Shown: positions 44,566-53,165, numbered from the stretch's first letter. The stretch: 64,000 nt of DNA from Candidatus Hadersleviella danica (GCA_016711405.1 JADJSZ010000021.1:1-64000); one strand, 5' to 3'. Notes: generated by a model from the letters alone, not told the origin. Numbers and translations are program-made.

Positions 44566-46999
44566 CCAATAACCCTACATCTGAGACCATGCGCGTTTCG
44601 CGGCTGGCCATGGTCATGCGGCGCAGATCGCGCACATAATCGTTCAGTCCACTGGCATAGGCGTTGAGATAATCTTGGACAAGGCGGGTGGCGAGAGCGG
44701 CATGGCCGACGGCCGTTAATTGTTGCACATGCGGCCGAAAATCGCGCAACGTAATCCGCATCATCCCTTCGGCATCGGTTAGCACACCCCATGCCAACGT
44801 TTTGTTCTCATTGTCATCTTTGGCACTCATAAAGCGGAGCAGGGTGCTGTTTGAAGCGACCATGCCGATGTTCGAGAACACTTCCCGCCCTTTAATCAGG
44901 TCGTTCAGAACATCGAACCGATTCGGGATTTTATCCAATAAGCGTTGCAAGGGCACTGGCAGATGTGCCAACAGGCGAATCGTGCCCACGCTGTTGCTGG
45001 CTCCAAGAGCGGCAATCTCTTTGGCGCGGCTGAAAACCAGCCCACAACCCGCCAAAGCGGCCAAGTAATGGCGTTGCAACTCGTCAAATTCTTGGTACGC
45101 CTCATCGCGGTCATAGGTCGCTTGTTTGTAATGGTTGAGCGCGGAGACGACTTGTTCGTGCAAATCCAGCAGGTGCAATTCGTGGATGGGCACTTGGAAG
45201 GTCATGGGGTGGACGCGGTCACGGGGGGTTTGTTGGCTGGCATCCACGGGGATGAGGCTGGAGGGGTTGGCTGTGTTGGTGTGGTCTAGCACGGCCAAGG
45301 CTTGCTCGGCCGCCGCCCGTGTGCGCTCATCCCCCAGCAAATCGCGCAAATCTTGCACCAGCCGGGCATCTGGCCGATAGGTGAAGGCGTGGATGGCGCG
45401 ATACAGCACCAGCAAATCGTTCACCGTTAGTTGGATAAGGTCGTTGCGGAGCTTGAAGATGCGGCGCAGGGCGAGCAAATTTTGCAAATTGATGGATTCG
45501 GTTTCGGCGCTGGCCTCGCGGGTGACGGTGGGGGCTGTTTGCAGGGCAGAGAGTTCGGCGGCCGAAAAGCGAATGTTCAGTGCGCGGGGCGCGGCCGAGG
45601 GGGGCAAGATGTTGGGCAAGGTATTCAGGTACACCCCCCATGCCGTGGCCTCGTTGGTGATAATTTCGGCCAGTGCCGCGCCCCATGTGCCATCAAAAAA
45701 AATGTGCGAAAAGTCGAAAACGAATGATTCGCCCGTGTTAAAAATGGTGATGGCGTGCGAACCCGTGCCCCGCTCGGCTTGGCGCAGTTCGGCCAGCTCG
45801 AGATAAAACGGTCGTTGGTCTAAATTGAGCAAAATGGGAGATTGGTGGAGCAAATCGAGTTCGGCCAGATTGGCTGGCCCGATTTGCTGGCGCAAGTGGG
45901 GCACATAGGCGCGTTTGGCGCGTGCCCAATGGGTTAAGTCCACGGCCGGCACGGTGGGCTTATCTTGCCCCAAAATGGCCGCCACTTGGGCGCGAACGGT
46001 CATCACATCGGCGGGTTTGAGCGTGTCGGGTTGGCAGGCAGGGATGAGGTAGTAGCGCTGTTGGTGAATAATGCCCACATAGGCTTGCTCCAGCCCAATG
46101 GGGCGGCGCGTCTCCCCATACACCCCCGAATCGAGGTAGGTGAGCAAGGACATTTGCTTTTGGTAAAGAGGGAGTTCTTGCTCTTTGGCTTGGCGCACAG
46201 CATAGACCCAACTGCGCCGTATCTCTTCGGGCAAAATGTTGAGGGTGCGCTCGATAAATTCGTCGAATTTGGTGCGGCGATAGGTGGCGTAATCTTGGCC
46301 GGGTATCACATCGGGACCGCGACGATACGGCCGTTCGCGTTCCCAGTGGCGATAGAGCGCGGCCGTGCGGCGGGCATGGGGGGTATCGGCCGTTAAATTG
46401 CGCAAAGTGCCCGTATAAACCCGCTCTCGCCACTCGTTGTGGAGCAGTTGGTCGTAGGAGTGCAAGCTGTAAATGGCGGCCATCACCCATGCCGTGACCC
46501 TATCGTTCTCCGAAAGGTGTAAATCGTGCCGCTTGAGAACTGTATCAAACCCATGTGTTTCGTGGGCATGGCGAGCCGTATCTTCGCGCAAGGCATAGTT
46601 GACATAAAATTGCCAGTACCCTTCGGGAAACGCCTCTTCAGGCTGGCGACCCGCCAATTTAAGAATGTGTTGGTAGCCCCAGAGCACGGTAGCGGGCGCG
46701 ACAAAAAATGTGCCATAGACAGCTTTATCCCACCAATTTTCTAAAAATTGGAGCCACGCATAGAGTTCGGTATTTAGATGGGTGGGGGGGGCGTGTCGCT
46801 GAGGTAGGCGGGTTAAGCCGTTGCGAATCAGGCCGCGTGCCTCGGCCGCAGGGATAAATTGCTCCACCAACTCTGCCACAGCCTCAATTTGGGGCAAGCT
46901 AATCTCCGACAATTCGCGCATGTCAATGGCATGGGCTATTGTCCGCAACTCATCTACCGTGCGTTCGGCCGCGTGGGTGTAATTTTTGCGTACTTCCAT
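44558..46999 (-). CDS. 813-aa protein of unknown function coupled to the kinase
   Basis: Encodes 813 residues, intact, with no signal peptide and no clear membrane span. Two stretches stand out. Near residues 140-160, NYALREDTARHAHETHGFD has the E/D..RH..E spacing of ferritin-like or metal-binding helices. Near residue 440, FDFSHIFFDGTWGAALAEII contains HxxxDG, the catalytic motif of CoA-dependent acyltransferases (condensation, carnitine acyltransferase fold). FNTGESFVFDF before it fits that fold. The assignment is from motif only. The 8-bp overlap with the kinase gene suggests it is a substrate or partner of the kinase. I do not recognise the family with confidence. Confidence 0.8.
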   Translation of the reverse strand: MEVRKNYTHAAERTVDELRTIAHAIDMRELSEISLPQIEAVAELVEQFIPAAEARGLIRNGLTRLPQRHAPPTHLNTELYAWLQFLENWWDKAVYGTFFVAPATVLWGYQHILKLAGRQPEEAFPEGYWQFYVNYALREDTARHAHETHGFDTVLKRHDLHLSENDRVTAWVMAAIYSLHSYDQLLHNEWRERVYTGTLRNLTADTPHARRTAALYRHWERERPYRRGPDVIPGQDYATYRRTKFDEFIERTLNILPEEIRRSWVYAVRQAKEQELPLYQKQMSLLTYLDSGVYGETRRPIGLEQAYVGIIHQQRYYLIPACQPDTLKPADVMTVRAQVAAILGQDKPTVPAVDLTHWARAKRAYVPHLRQQIGPANLAELDLLHQSPILLNLDQRPFYLELAELRQAERGTGSHAITIFNTGESFVFDFSHIFFDGTWGAALAEIITNEATAWGVYLNTLPNILPPSAAPRALNIRFSAAELSALQTAPTVTREASAETESINLQNLLALRRIFKLRNDLIQLTVNDLLVLYRAIHAFTYRPDARLVQDLRDLLGDERTRAAAEQALAVLDHTNTANPSSLIPVDASQQTPRDRVHPMTFQVPIHELHLLDLHEQVVSALNHYKQATYDRDEAYQEFDELQRHYLAALAGCGLVFSRAKEIAALGASNSVGTIRLLAHLPVPLQRLLDKIPNRFDVLNDLIKGREVFSNIGMVASNSTLLRFMSAKDDNENKTLAWGVLTDAEGMMRITLRDFRPHVQQLTAVGHAALATRLVQDYLNAYASGLNDYVRDLRRMTMASRETRMVSDVGLLDG

Positions 47000-47287
47000 G
47001 AGTCGGTTAGGATAGAGAGGCTAGGCAGGGATTCGGGAGGAACAGGTGGGCAATTTTTTTGCCTTCCAACAGCACATCCCAAGGGGAAAAAGGTGGTGAT
47101 GTGCCAAATGGAGTTAATTATAGGCGATTGTGCCTAGTATACCGTGAAAAATAAGTACAGAGAAGCGAGGGGACTTATGGAATGAGGGGGTGTCGTTTAT
47201 TTGTGTAATGGTTTATTGGTATATTCCCATACACCAATACCCATTACACAGTAACCAATCACCAAATGATGACCCTGAAAATAACCC
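47000..47287. other. Divergent intergenic region, promoter-like -10 and word-repeat hairpin
   Basis: On the minus strand CGCCTATAATTAACTCC (near 47115-47131) offers a TATAAT for the 813-aa gene, with no strong -35. At 47198-47276 words of the GTGTAATGGTTTATTGG type pair with ACACCAATACCCATTACAC, a hairpin of the same kind as 8279-8396, ending close to the trmH-like start. No gene is seen. Confidence 0.55.
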
Positions 47288-48106
47288 ATGATTACAAGTG
47301 CCAGTAACGACAAATTAAAGTATGTGCGCCGCTTGCAGGCGGAGCGGCGGTTTCGCCAGCGGGAGGGGGTGTTTGTGGTGGAGGGGACGCGCTGGGTGAA
47401 GGAGTTGGTGGCGGCGGCCGTTGCCCCGACCATGTTCTTTGCCACGGCCGATTGGCTGGCCAACCCCGCCCACCAGAGGCTCATTGGCCAGTGGGGGCAT
47501 CGGCCGCTGGAGGTGGAGACCGCGTTGTTGCACCAAATGGCGGAAACCGACACCCCCGCAGGGGTGCTGGCCGTTGTGCCCCAACCGAATTTGGCGTGGC
47601 CCGCCCAGCCATCTTTGTTGTTGCTCTTGGATGCCATCCGCGACCCCGGCAATTTGGGGACGTTGTTGCGTTCGGCCGCCGCCAGTGGGGTGGATGGGGT
47701 AATTTTGGGGGTGGGGTGTGTGGATGCGTTTAACCCGAAGGTGGTGCGGAGCAGTATGGGGGCGGTGTTGCGTTTGCCCATCCGCACGGCCGTTTGGGAG
47801 GAGATACCCGAGTTGGTGGCGGGCACGGCCGTTTATTTGGCCGCTGGGGAGGGGCAGGTGGCGTATACGGCCGTGGATTGGCGCACCCCCGCCACGCTCA
47901 TCATTGGGGGCGAGGCGGACGGGGCGGGAAGCGAAGCGCGGCAACTGGCCAACCAGCTCATCCATATTCCCATGCACAACGCGATGGAATCGCTAAACGC
48001 GGCCGTGGCGGGCAGTGTGATTTTGTTTGAGGCTGTGCGGCAGAGGAGCGAGGGGGCAGGGGAGCGGAGGAGCGGAGAGAAGAAGGGACTAAGAGACTGC
48101 GACTAG
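47288..48106 (+). CDS. SpoU/TrmH-family RNA 2'-O-methyltransferase
   Basis: Encodes 272 residues. The N-terminal L30e-like substrate domain (LKYVRRLQAERRFRQREGVF, VVEGTRWVKELV) is followed by the SPOUT knot with the three motifs: LLLLLDAIRDPGNLGTLLRS (motif 1), LIIGGEADGAG (motif 2) and IPMHNAMESLNAAVAGSVIL (motif 3). It methylates ribose in rRNA or tRNA using SAM. The last 20 residues (RQRSEGAGERRSGEKKGLRD) are encoded by GAGGAGCGGAG-type word repeats and probably are not part of the conserved fold. The gene overlaps the end of the convergent oxidoreductase by 18 bp. Confidence 0.9.
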   Translation: MITSASNDKLKYVRRLQAERRFRQREGVFVVEGTRWVKELVAAAVAPTMFFATADWLANPAHQRLIGQWGHRPLEVETALLHQMAETDTPAGVLAVVPQPNLAWPAQPSLLLLLDAIRDPGNLGTLLRSAAASGVDGVILGVGCVDAFNPKVVRSSMGAVLRLPIRTAVWEEIPELVAGTAVYLAAGEGQVAYTAVDWRTPATLIIGGEADGAGSEARQLANQLIHIPMHNAMESLNAAVAGSVILFEAVRQRSEGAGERRSGEKKGLRDCD

Positions 48107-49552
48107 CTGACTAGCTGAAATGCTGAAGCTCCCAAACACCCGCCGCCACAAATCGGTTTGGAGGAGGTTGTCCGGGTCGCACTGCTGTTTGAGAGCGCGG
48201 AATTGGGCGATGGCAGGTTCGCCCAAGTAGGCTTGCGCCACTTCGGGGCGGAGGGTGCTATCTTTGGCGAAGTAAAAACGGCCGCCGAACCCCAACACCA
48301 TCTCGTCTAACTCCTGCGCAAGGGCGGCGATTTTGCCCCGACGGCCGTCGCTAATCTTAAAATCCATCGCCATTGAGTAGCCATCAAGAGCATAACTCAG
48401 GAGAAAATCGGCGGGGCGGTGGCGTTTGAGGACACTGAGGTAGTTGGGCAGACCCCGTTGCTGGCAACGGCCGAAGATGGCCTTGTACCCCTCCACGGCC
48501 GTCTCCTTGGGCAGAAAAACTTGGTACTGGATGAGGCCACCACGGCCGTAGGAGCGTTTCCAATTGGGCATGTAATCCAGCAAAAAGTGAAAGGCAACAT
48601 GGGATTGGCGGTAGCGGTGGCCATTGCGCCACACGGCCGCCCAGTATTTGGCCATGTTGATGGCGCGAAAGCCGAGGTTGTTGGTCAGCGGCCGAGCGAA
48701 CATCCACATGCTCGATTTGGGCACAAGACCAAAAATCGTGTCGGGGATGGCTTGGCTGGCGCGGCGCAGGGTTTGGGTGGGGGCGGGGTCGGTGCCTTCG
48801 GGCAGGTAGTAGGCGCGGTGGATTTCCCCACGGCCGAGACTACTCCCGCCCGCAAACGCATCCACCCAACCGACGATGTAGTCGGCCGTGTCTTGGTGTT
48901 CGGCCAAATCGGCCAGCATGGCGGCCATGTGCGGCCGTGCCACTGCCTCCACCTCTAGCAAGCCCGAGTAGACGCGGGTCATTTGCAAGGTGAGCGAGAG
49001 GAACACGCCCAGCAAGCCCGCCCCGCCGATGGCGGCATAAAAAAGGTCGCTGTTGGTGGTTCGGCTACAGGTTTTGACCTCGCCCGTGGGCAGGAGTAGC
49101 TCAAATTCGAGGGTGTGGTCGCCAAATGTGCCTTTGCGCCAGCCGTTTTTGCCGTGGGTGTTCATGGCCGCGCACCCGCCAAGGGTGGTTTTGGCCGTGC
49201 CCGTGACGATGGGTGGCCACCAACCATCCCCCAACACATATTGCCAAAGTTGTTCGATGGTCACGCCGGGTTCGGCGCGGATGATGCCTGTGTCGGGGTT
49301 CCAAGCGAGGATGCGGGTCAGGCGGGTGGTGTCTAGCACGATGCCCTCGGCGTTGCTGAAAGCATCGCCGTAGCTGTTGCCGCCGCCGCGCAGGGCGATG
49401 GTCTGCCCTGTTTGGCGGGCGAGGGTGAAGACGTTGGCCACGCCTTCGGCCGTGCTCGGCCGAAAAACATAGCTCAAACTGCGGCTCGCCTCGCCCCATG
49501 CCGCCACCTGCTCGAGGTGGTCGGCCGTTAATAAAGGTGCTTGATGTGTCAT
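48089..49552 (-). CDS. FAD-linked oxidoreductase, DprE1-like
   Basis: Encodes 487 residues. FAD_binding_4 (PCMH) fold: GQTIALRGGGNSYGDAF (FAD pyrophosphate loop), GIIRAEPGVTIEQLWQYVL, and GWWPPIVTGTAKTTLGGCAA with MNTHGKNGW. The second half has RGGLIQYQVFLPKET, then FLLSYALDGYSMAMDFKI. That resembles decaprenylphosphoryl-ribose oxidase (DprE1); by memory the position of its inhibitor-binding Cys falls on Ala here, which should be verified by alignment. With the SDR next door it would form a DprE1/DprE2-type epimerase of a lipid-linked sugar. Other L-gulonolactone-oxidase-like roles are possible. Confidence 0.83.
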   Translation of the reverse strand: MTHQAPLLTADHLEQVAAWGEASRSLSYVFRPSTAEGVANVFTLARQTGQTIALRGGGNSYGDAFSNAEGIVLDTTRLTRILAWNPDTGIIRAEPGVTIEQLWQYVLGDGWWPPIVTGTAKTTLGGCAAMNTHGKNGWRKGTFGDHTLEFELLLPTGEVKTCSRTTNSDLFYAAIGGAGLLGVFLSLTLQMTRVYSGLLEVEAVARPHMAAMLADLAEHQDTADYIVGWVDAFAGGSSLGRGEIHRAYYLPEGTDPAPTQTLRRASQAIPDTIFGLVPKSSMWMFARPLTNNLGFRAINMAKYWAAVWRNGHRYRQSHVAFHFLLDYMPNWKRSYGRGGLIQYQVFLPKETAVEGYKAIFGRCQQRGLPNYLSVLKRHRPADFLLSYALDGYSMAMDFKISDGRRGKIAALAQELDEMVLGFGGRFYFAKDSTLRPEVAQAYLGEPAIAQFRALKQQCDPDNLLQTDLWRRVFGSFSISASQLVAVS

Positions 49553-49650
49553 TGGTGAGTGTTGTTCGTTATTCGTTATTGGGTTATTCGTTATTGGGTG
49601 GTTGGTTATTGAGGCATATCAAGTAACCAGTAACCAATAACGAGTAACCC
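49553..49650. repeat. Word-repeat hairpin (GTTATTCGTTATTGG type)
   Basis: GTTCGTTATTCGTTATTGGG units on the left pair with TAACCAGTAACCAATAACGA on the right. It fills the whole gap between the SDR stop and the oxidoreductase start. Confidence 0.75.
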
Positions 49651-50430
49651 TTAAATGCCCATGCGGCGGAAGATGAAGGAGGGGATGTGGCGAATGATGA
49701 GCATGACGAGGCCCCAACGCCACGGGATGTAGACTGTTTGGCGGTTTTTTTCGGCGGCGGTCACGATTTGTTGGGCGGCCGATTCGGGGCTAATCACCCA
49801 AAATGTTTTGGCGGCGTTGGCCAGCATGTCGGTTTGCACAAAGCCGGGCTTAATGGTCGTCACATTCACGCCATGCTGGGTGAGGCGGTTGCGCAACGCC
49901 TCGAGGTAGGTGGTGAGGGCGGCTTTGCTGGTGTTGTAGGCGGGGTTGCCGCGCCGCCCTCTGTCGCCTGCCACGGAGGAGATGCCGACGATGCGGCCGT
50001 TGCCTGCCCGTTGGAAGCGGGCGGCCGTTTCGTTCAGCCACGCCATCGCTCCCAATAGATTCACTTCGATTTGCGCCTTGTCTTTGGCGAAATCATACTC
50101 ATCCAACCCCACAGCGGGCATGACCCCCGCGTTGTAGATGACCATGTCGAGGCCGCCCAATTCGTGGATGATGCGTTGGAACAGGGTGGGGATTTCGTCA
50201 AAAGCTGTCACATCGTGGGCGTAAGCCAGCACGCGGGGGGTGGGTTGATTGGCATTGAGGGTGGCGGCGAGTTGGTCGAGTTCGGTTTGGCGGCGAGCCA
50301 CGGCCGCGACGCGGTAGCCACGGCGCACCAGTTCGCGCACGAGTGCCGCGCCAATGCCAGAGGATGCGCCCACAACAAGGGCACAGGGTTGCGGCTCTAA
50401 CGGCCGTTGGGGAGGAAGAGGAGAAGTCAT
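49651..50430 (-). CDS. Short-chain dehydrogenase, DprE2-like
   Basis: Encodes 259 residues. Cofactor motif CALVVGASSGIGAALVRELV, NAG motif VIYNAGVMPAVG, catalytic Ser in GRIVGISSVAGDRGRRGNPA and Tyr-x-x-x-Lys in YNTSKAALTTYL. The C-terminus WGLVMLIIRHIPSFIFRRMG is membrane-associating, as in DprE2-type enzymes, which reduce the keto-sugar made by DprE1. Gene order (acyltransferase, SDR, FAD oxidoreductase) on one strand with only word-repeat gaps supports a pathway modifying a polyprenyl or lipid-linked sugar. The start may lie several codons downstream, because the first 15 residues are Pro-rich. Confidence 0.85.
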   Translation of the reverse strand: MTSPLPPQRPLEPQPCALVVGASSGIGAALVRELVRRGYRVAAVARRQTELDQLAATLNANQPTPRVLAYAHDVTAFDEIPTLFQRIIHELGGLDMVIYNAGVMPAVGLDEYDFAKDKAQIEVNLLGAMAWLNETAARFQRAGNGRIVGISSVAGDRGRRGNPAYNTSKAALTTYLEALRNRLTQHGVNVTTIKPGFVQTDMLANAAKTFWVISPESAAQQIVTAAEKNRQTVYIPWRWGLVMLIIRHIPSFIFRRMGI

Positions 50431-50500
50431 TTTGGATTGCGGATTTTGGATTGCGGATTGGCCACCGAACGACTGAGAGACTGACTAGCTGAAATGCTGA

Positions 50501-51262
50501 CTAGCTGACCTGCTGATACGCTCCCTCGGTGCTGAGAACGGCCAGCATGGCTGAGTGGGTGGTTTGGGCGAGGGTGATGGGGTCGTCGGTGGGTTGGGGG
50601 TGGATGGTGGGCAGGAAGCGCACGGTGGCCTTGACAGCCCCTTGGCGGCTGGCGAGGCGGAGGACGGCCGTGACGATGCTCTCTTTCTTTGACCAGAGGC
50701 AAATGTCGGGGCGGTCGTACATAATGGCTACGGGGATGAAGGGAACTTGCCCTTGGACGGCAATCTCGAAGGCCCCATAACGGAAGGGGAGCAGGGTATC
50801 GCCGGGGTTGCGCGTGCCTTCGGGGTAGAGGACGATGGGGGGGAATGGTTCGATGTCGGCCAGTTGGCGGCGAGCGGCCGTGCGCGATTCTTTATCCTCG
50901 CGGCGGACGAAAACACAACCGACAGCGGCGGCCAAATAGCCAATCAACGGGAAGCGGCGCACCTCTTCTTTGGCCACAAAACGCACGGGTAAGATGGCCA
51001 CCAACAGGAGGATGTCCAAATAGGTGCAATGGTTGGGGAACAAAAAGCCCTCATGGGTGTTCAATTCTCGCGCAGAGGGAGCCTCGACTTTAACCCCCAA
51101 CAGCCACAGAGCAATGCGCCCCATCCACATGGTAAACCACGCGCTAAAACGAATGCGCCGAATTTTGAGGGGTATCCACGCTGTCAGCAAAAACAGAGCC
51201 GTGCCGCTGATGAGCATCAGCACAATAAAGGAAAGGCGAAGGTAGGCGCGGAGGTAACGCAT
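50501..51262 (-). CDS. 1-acylglycerol-3-phosphate acyltransferase (PlsC-like)
   Basis: Encodes 253 residues. N-terminal membrane helix (FIVLMLISGTALFLLTAW). Acyltransferase motif I FLFPNHCTYLDILLLVA (H-x4-D), motif II GCVFVRREDKESR and motif III VLYPEGTRNPGD, then PFIPVAIMYDRP (motif IV). It makes phosphatidic acid or acylates another lysophospholipid-like molecule. It is the first gene of a minus-strand run with the SDR and FAD oxidoreductase. The last residues (LSTEGAYQQVS) include AGCTGACCTGCTGATACG word sequence. Divergent from rpsP. Confidence 0.9.
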   Translation of the reverse strand: MRYLRAYLRLSFIVLMLISGTALFLLTAWIPLKIRRIRFSAWFTMWMGRIALWLLGVKVEAPSARELNTHEGFLFPNHCTYLDILLLVAILPVRFVAKEEVRRFPLIGYLAAAVGCVFVRREDKESRTAARRQLADIEPFPPIVLYPEGTRNPGDTLLPFRYGAFEIAVQGQVPFIPVAIMYDRPDICLWSKKESIVTAVLRLASRQGAVKATVRFLPTIHPQPTDDPITLAQTTHSAMLAVLSTEGAYQQVS

Positions 51263-51344
51263 GGTGAGTCGTTCGTGAGTTGTTCGTGAATCGCGCCTAT
51301 TAGAAATCGCTTGTTTCCTGCTGTCAAGTCACGGCTTGCACTTG

Positions 51345-51373
51345 TTGCTTTACCCGCTTCCTCTCGCTATACT
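51345..51373 (+). promoter_or_regulatory. Putative rpsP promoter
   Basis: -35 TTGCTT (51345-51350), 17-bp spacer TACCCGCTTCCTCTCGC, -10 TATACT (51368-51373). It predicts a leader of about 205 nt before rpsP. Confidence 0.6.
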
Positions 51374-51380
51374 TGCATCC

Positions 51381-51584
51381 CTGCTCGCTTTTCCCAGCAT
51401 TGTTCCTAACAAATTGCATGTAGAAATCACAGAACAGCCAACCAGCGGTTCGCTTGTTGGTGGGTTGTGCTGTGCGTTTTACAACGGCCGCTGAAAACGG
51501 CCGTGCTGGAACGTTCTGTAACCCATTCAACCGACAGGGGGTTGCAGTGCCAAATAAACTTTTAGACTTTTGGAGATATAACTG
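51381..51584 (+). promoter_or_regulatory. Long 5' leader of rpsP
   Basis: About 205 nt between the predicted start and the S16 ATG, with no open frame. A dyad TTTTACAACGGCCGCTG...ACGGCCGT...TTCTGTAAC (about 51476-51523) could form a structured element. A ribosomal-protein autoregulatory leader is possible but unproved. TTTTGGAGATATAACTG before the ATG is the ribosome site. Confidence 0.35.
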
Positions 51585-52046
51585 ATGTTGAAAATTCGTT
51601 TGACTCGCCGTGGGAAGAAGCGCCAACCAATTTATCGGGTGGTGGTAATGGAATCGGGGTCGAAGCGTGACGGCCGTTACGTGGAAAACCTTGGGGTTTA
51701 TAACCCCCTGACCAATCCCGAGACCGTTGCGATGAAAGAAGATCGCGCTTTGTACTGGCTCAGCGTGGGCGCACAACCCACTGATCCCGTGCGTCGGTTG
51801 CTGAAGAACCAAGGGACATTTGACCGTTTGGCTCGCCTACACAAGGGTGAATCGCTGGAGGCTTTGGTGGCTGAATTTGAAGGTCGGCCGTGGCCTCCTC
51901 CCGCTGTCGAAGCTCCCGTAGCCCCAGAAAAATCCCAAACCATCGTTGAAAAAGTGGTGGAAGTGGTGAGCGACGCGGCCGAAGCCGTTGTCGAAACCGT
52001 GACGAATGTGGTTGCTGGCGATTCGGAAGAAGAATCGGCCGCCTAA
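51585..52046 (+). CDS. rpsP: 30S ribosomal protein S16 with long C-terminal extension
   Basis: Encodes 153 residues. Residues 1-80 are normal S16 (MLKIRLTRRGKKRQPIYRVV, YNPLTNPETVAMKEDRALYW, VRRLLKNQGTFDRLA). About 65-70 extra residues follow: Pro/Ala/Val-rich, then a negatively charged VVEVVSDAAEAVVETVTNVV segment ending GDSEEESAA. The core binds 16S rRNA in the body of the 30S subunit. The extension is likely amphipathic and solvent-exposed, with unknown role. It heads the rpsP-khpA-rimM cluster. Start confirmed by TTTTGGAGATATAACTG. Confidence 0.95.
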   Translation: MLKIRLTRRGKKRQPIYRVVVMESGSKRDGRYVENLGVYNPLTNPETVAMKEDRALYWLSVGAQPTDPVRRLLKNQGTFDRLARLHKGESLEALVAEFEGRPWPPPAVEAPVAPEKSQTIVEKVVEVVSDAAEAVVETVTNVVAGDSEEESAA

Positions 52047-52054
52047 AGACAAAT

Positions 52055-52090
52055 AAACCGCGCAGGTCTTGTAGACCTGCGCGGTTTTTA
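52055..52090 (+). terminator. Terminator/attenuator between rpsP and khpA
   Basis: AAACCGCGCAGGTCT (52055-52069) pairs with its complement (52073-52087), followed by TTTTT. It ends only 11 bp before the khpA start, so khpA and rimM depend on read-through or on a promoter I cannot see. Confidence 0.85.
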
Positions 52091-52100
52091 GAGAAACCCC

Positions 52101-52340
52101 ATGCTCGAAGCATACCAAGAACTGGCTGAATTTATCATCAAAGGTTTGGTGGATAACCCTGCCCAAGTGCAAATTTCTGCCAGCGAAGAGCGCGGCCAAA
52201 TCGTTCTCGAAGTCCGTGTGGCTGAGGGAGATGCAGGGCGGATTATTGGCAAACAAGGGCGGGTGATTAACGCCATCCGCACCCTGCTGGAAGCACACGC
52301 CGACGGCCGTGGCGAACGCATTTCGCTCGATATTCTGTAG
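52101..52340 (+). CDS. khpA: KH-domain RNA-binding protein KhpA
   Basis: Encodes 79 residues, the usual length. Single KH domain with the GxxG loop in GRIIGKQGRVINAIRTLL and the preceding VRVAEGDA strand; the start MLEAYQELAEFIIKGLVDNP is typical of YlqC/KhpA. In other bacteria KhpA pairs with KhpB and binds many small RNAs and mRNAs. The position between rpsP and rimM is the conserved arrangement. There is only a weak purine stretch (AGAGAAAC) before the ATG. Confidence 0.95.
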   Translation: MLEAYQELAEFIIKGLVDNPAQVQISASEERGQIVLEVRVAEGDAGRIIGKQGRVINAIRTLLEAHADGRGERISLDIL

Positions 52341-52439
52341 CCCCTTTTTCTCCGCCAACCAACGACTTTATCAAAGCGTAAAACGCGGCTGAACCAGTTC
52401 AGTTGCGTTTTACGCTTTTTGTTGTAGGGTAGTTGTTCG

Positions 52440-52506
52440 TTTGAATTTCGGACTTGGACTGGGGACAGGGATGGTCAACCTTGTCCCAGTCAAAATTTAA
52501 GATGCT
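52440..52506. repeat. GACTGGGGAC-type dispersed hairpin, copy C
   Basis: TTTGAATTTCGGACTTGG, GACTGGGGACAGGG and CCTTGTCCCAGTC, AAAATTTAAG: a shorter copy of the family. The rest of the 52341-52560 gap holds an AAACGCGGCTGAACC/GGTTCAGTTGCGTTT hairpin-like dyad (about 52380-52412) followed by TTTTTGTTG, a plausible khpA terminator. Confidence 0.7.
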
Positions 52507-52560
52507 ACGCCGTTACTTGTTATTGGTTAATCGTTAGTTGCTTCGCAATCCCAACGTCTC

Positions 52561-53081
52561 ATGTTTCCAGATATTCATCCCATTTATATGCTCATCGGCC
52601 GCATTAATCGGCCGCACGGTGTACGCGGCGAAATGCGCGTGGAGCCGTTGACCAGTAGCTTTGATTTTGCCACGGCCGAGCGGCTGTTTATCGGCCGTAC
52701 CCCCGAAGATGTGACCGAATACGAAATCGAAGATTTGCGATTCCACCAAAGCAAAATTTTGCTCAAACTGGTGGATATAGACGACCGCAACGAGGTGGAA
52801 GGGTGGCAAAATTTGTTCATCTACGCCAAGCGGGAAGATGTGCCGCCGCTGGAAGAAGGGGAATTTTACCTGCACCAACTCATTGGCATGGCTGTGGTGA
52901 CGGAGGAGGGGAGGCGTTTGGTGTGGTGAGTGACACCATTCAAACAGGAGCGAACGATGTCTTTGTGGTGGAAGGCTCTCGGGGCGAACTGCTCCTGCCC
53001 GATATTGAGGAAGTGGTGCTGAAGGTGGATGCGGCCGAGCGGCGCATCACCGTGCGGTTGATGGAGGGGCTGGTAGAGTGA
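52561..53081 (+). CDS. rimM: Ribosome maturation factor RimM (one frameshift)
   Basis: About 173 residues across a frameshift near 52910 (GAGGAGGGGAGG). N-terminal half: IGRINRPHGVRGEMRVEPLT, the RimM signature, and YEIEDLRFHQSKILLKLVD. C-terminal PRC-barrel: EFYLHQLIGMAVV, then in the next frame AFGVVSDTIQTGANDVFVVE and ELLLPDIEEVVLKVD. It assists 16S rRNA processing with S19. The usual neighbours trmD and rplS are absent downstream. The frameshift is at a G run in an otherwise conserved gene, so error is likely. Confidence 0.92.
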
Positions 53082-53165
53082 AAAGTTAGAAGTGAAAGTA
53101 AAAAGTAGGGTGTTTCACTCCCCCCTTTTTATTTTTTACATTTCACCTTGGACTGTCTCCCTCCC

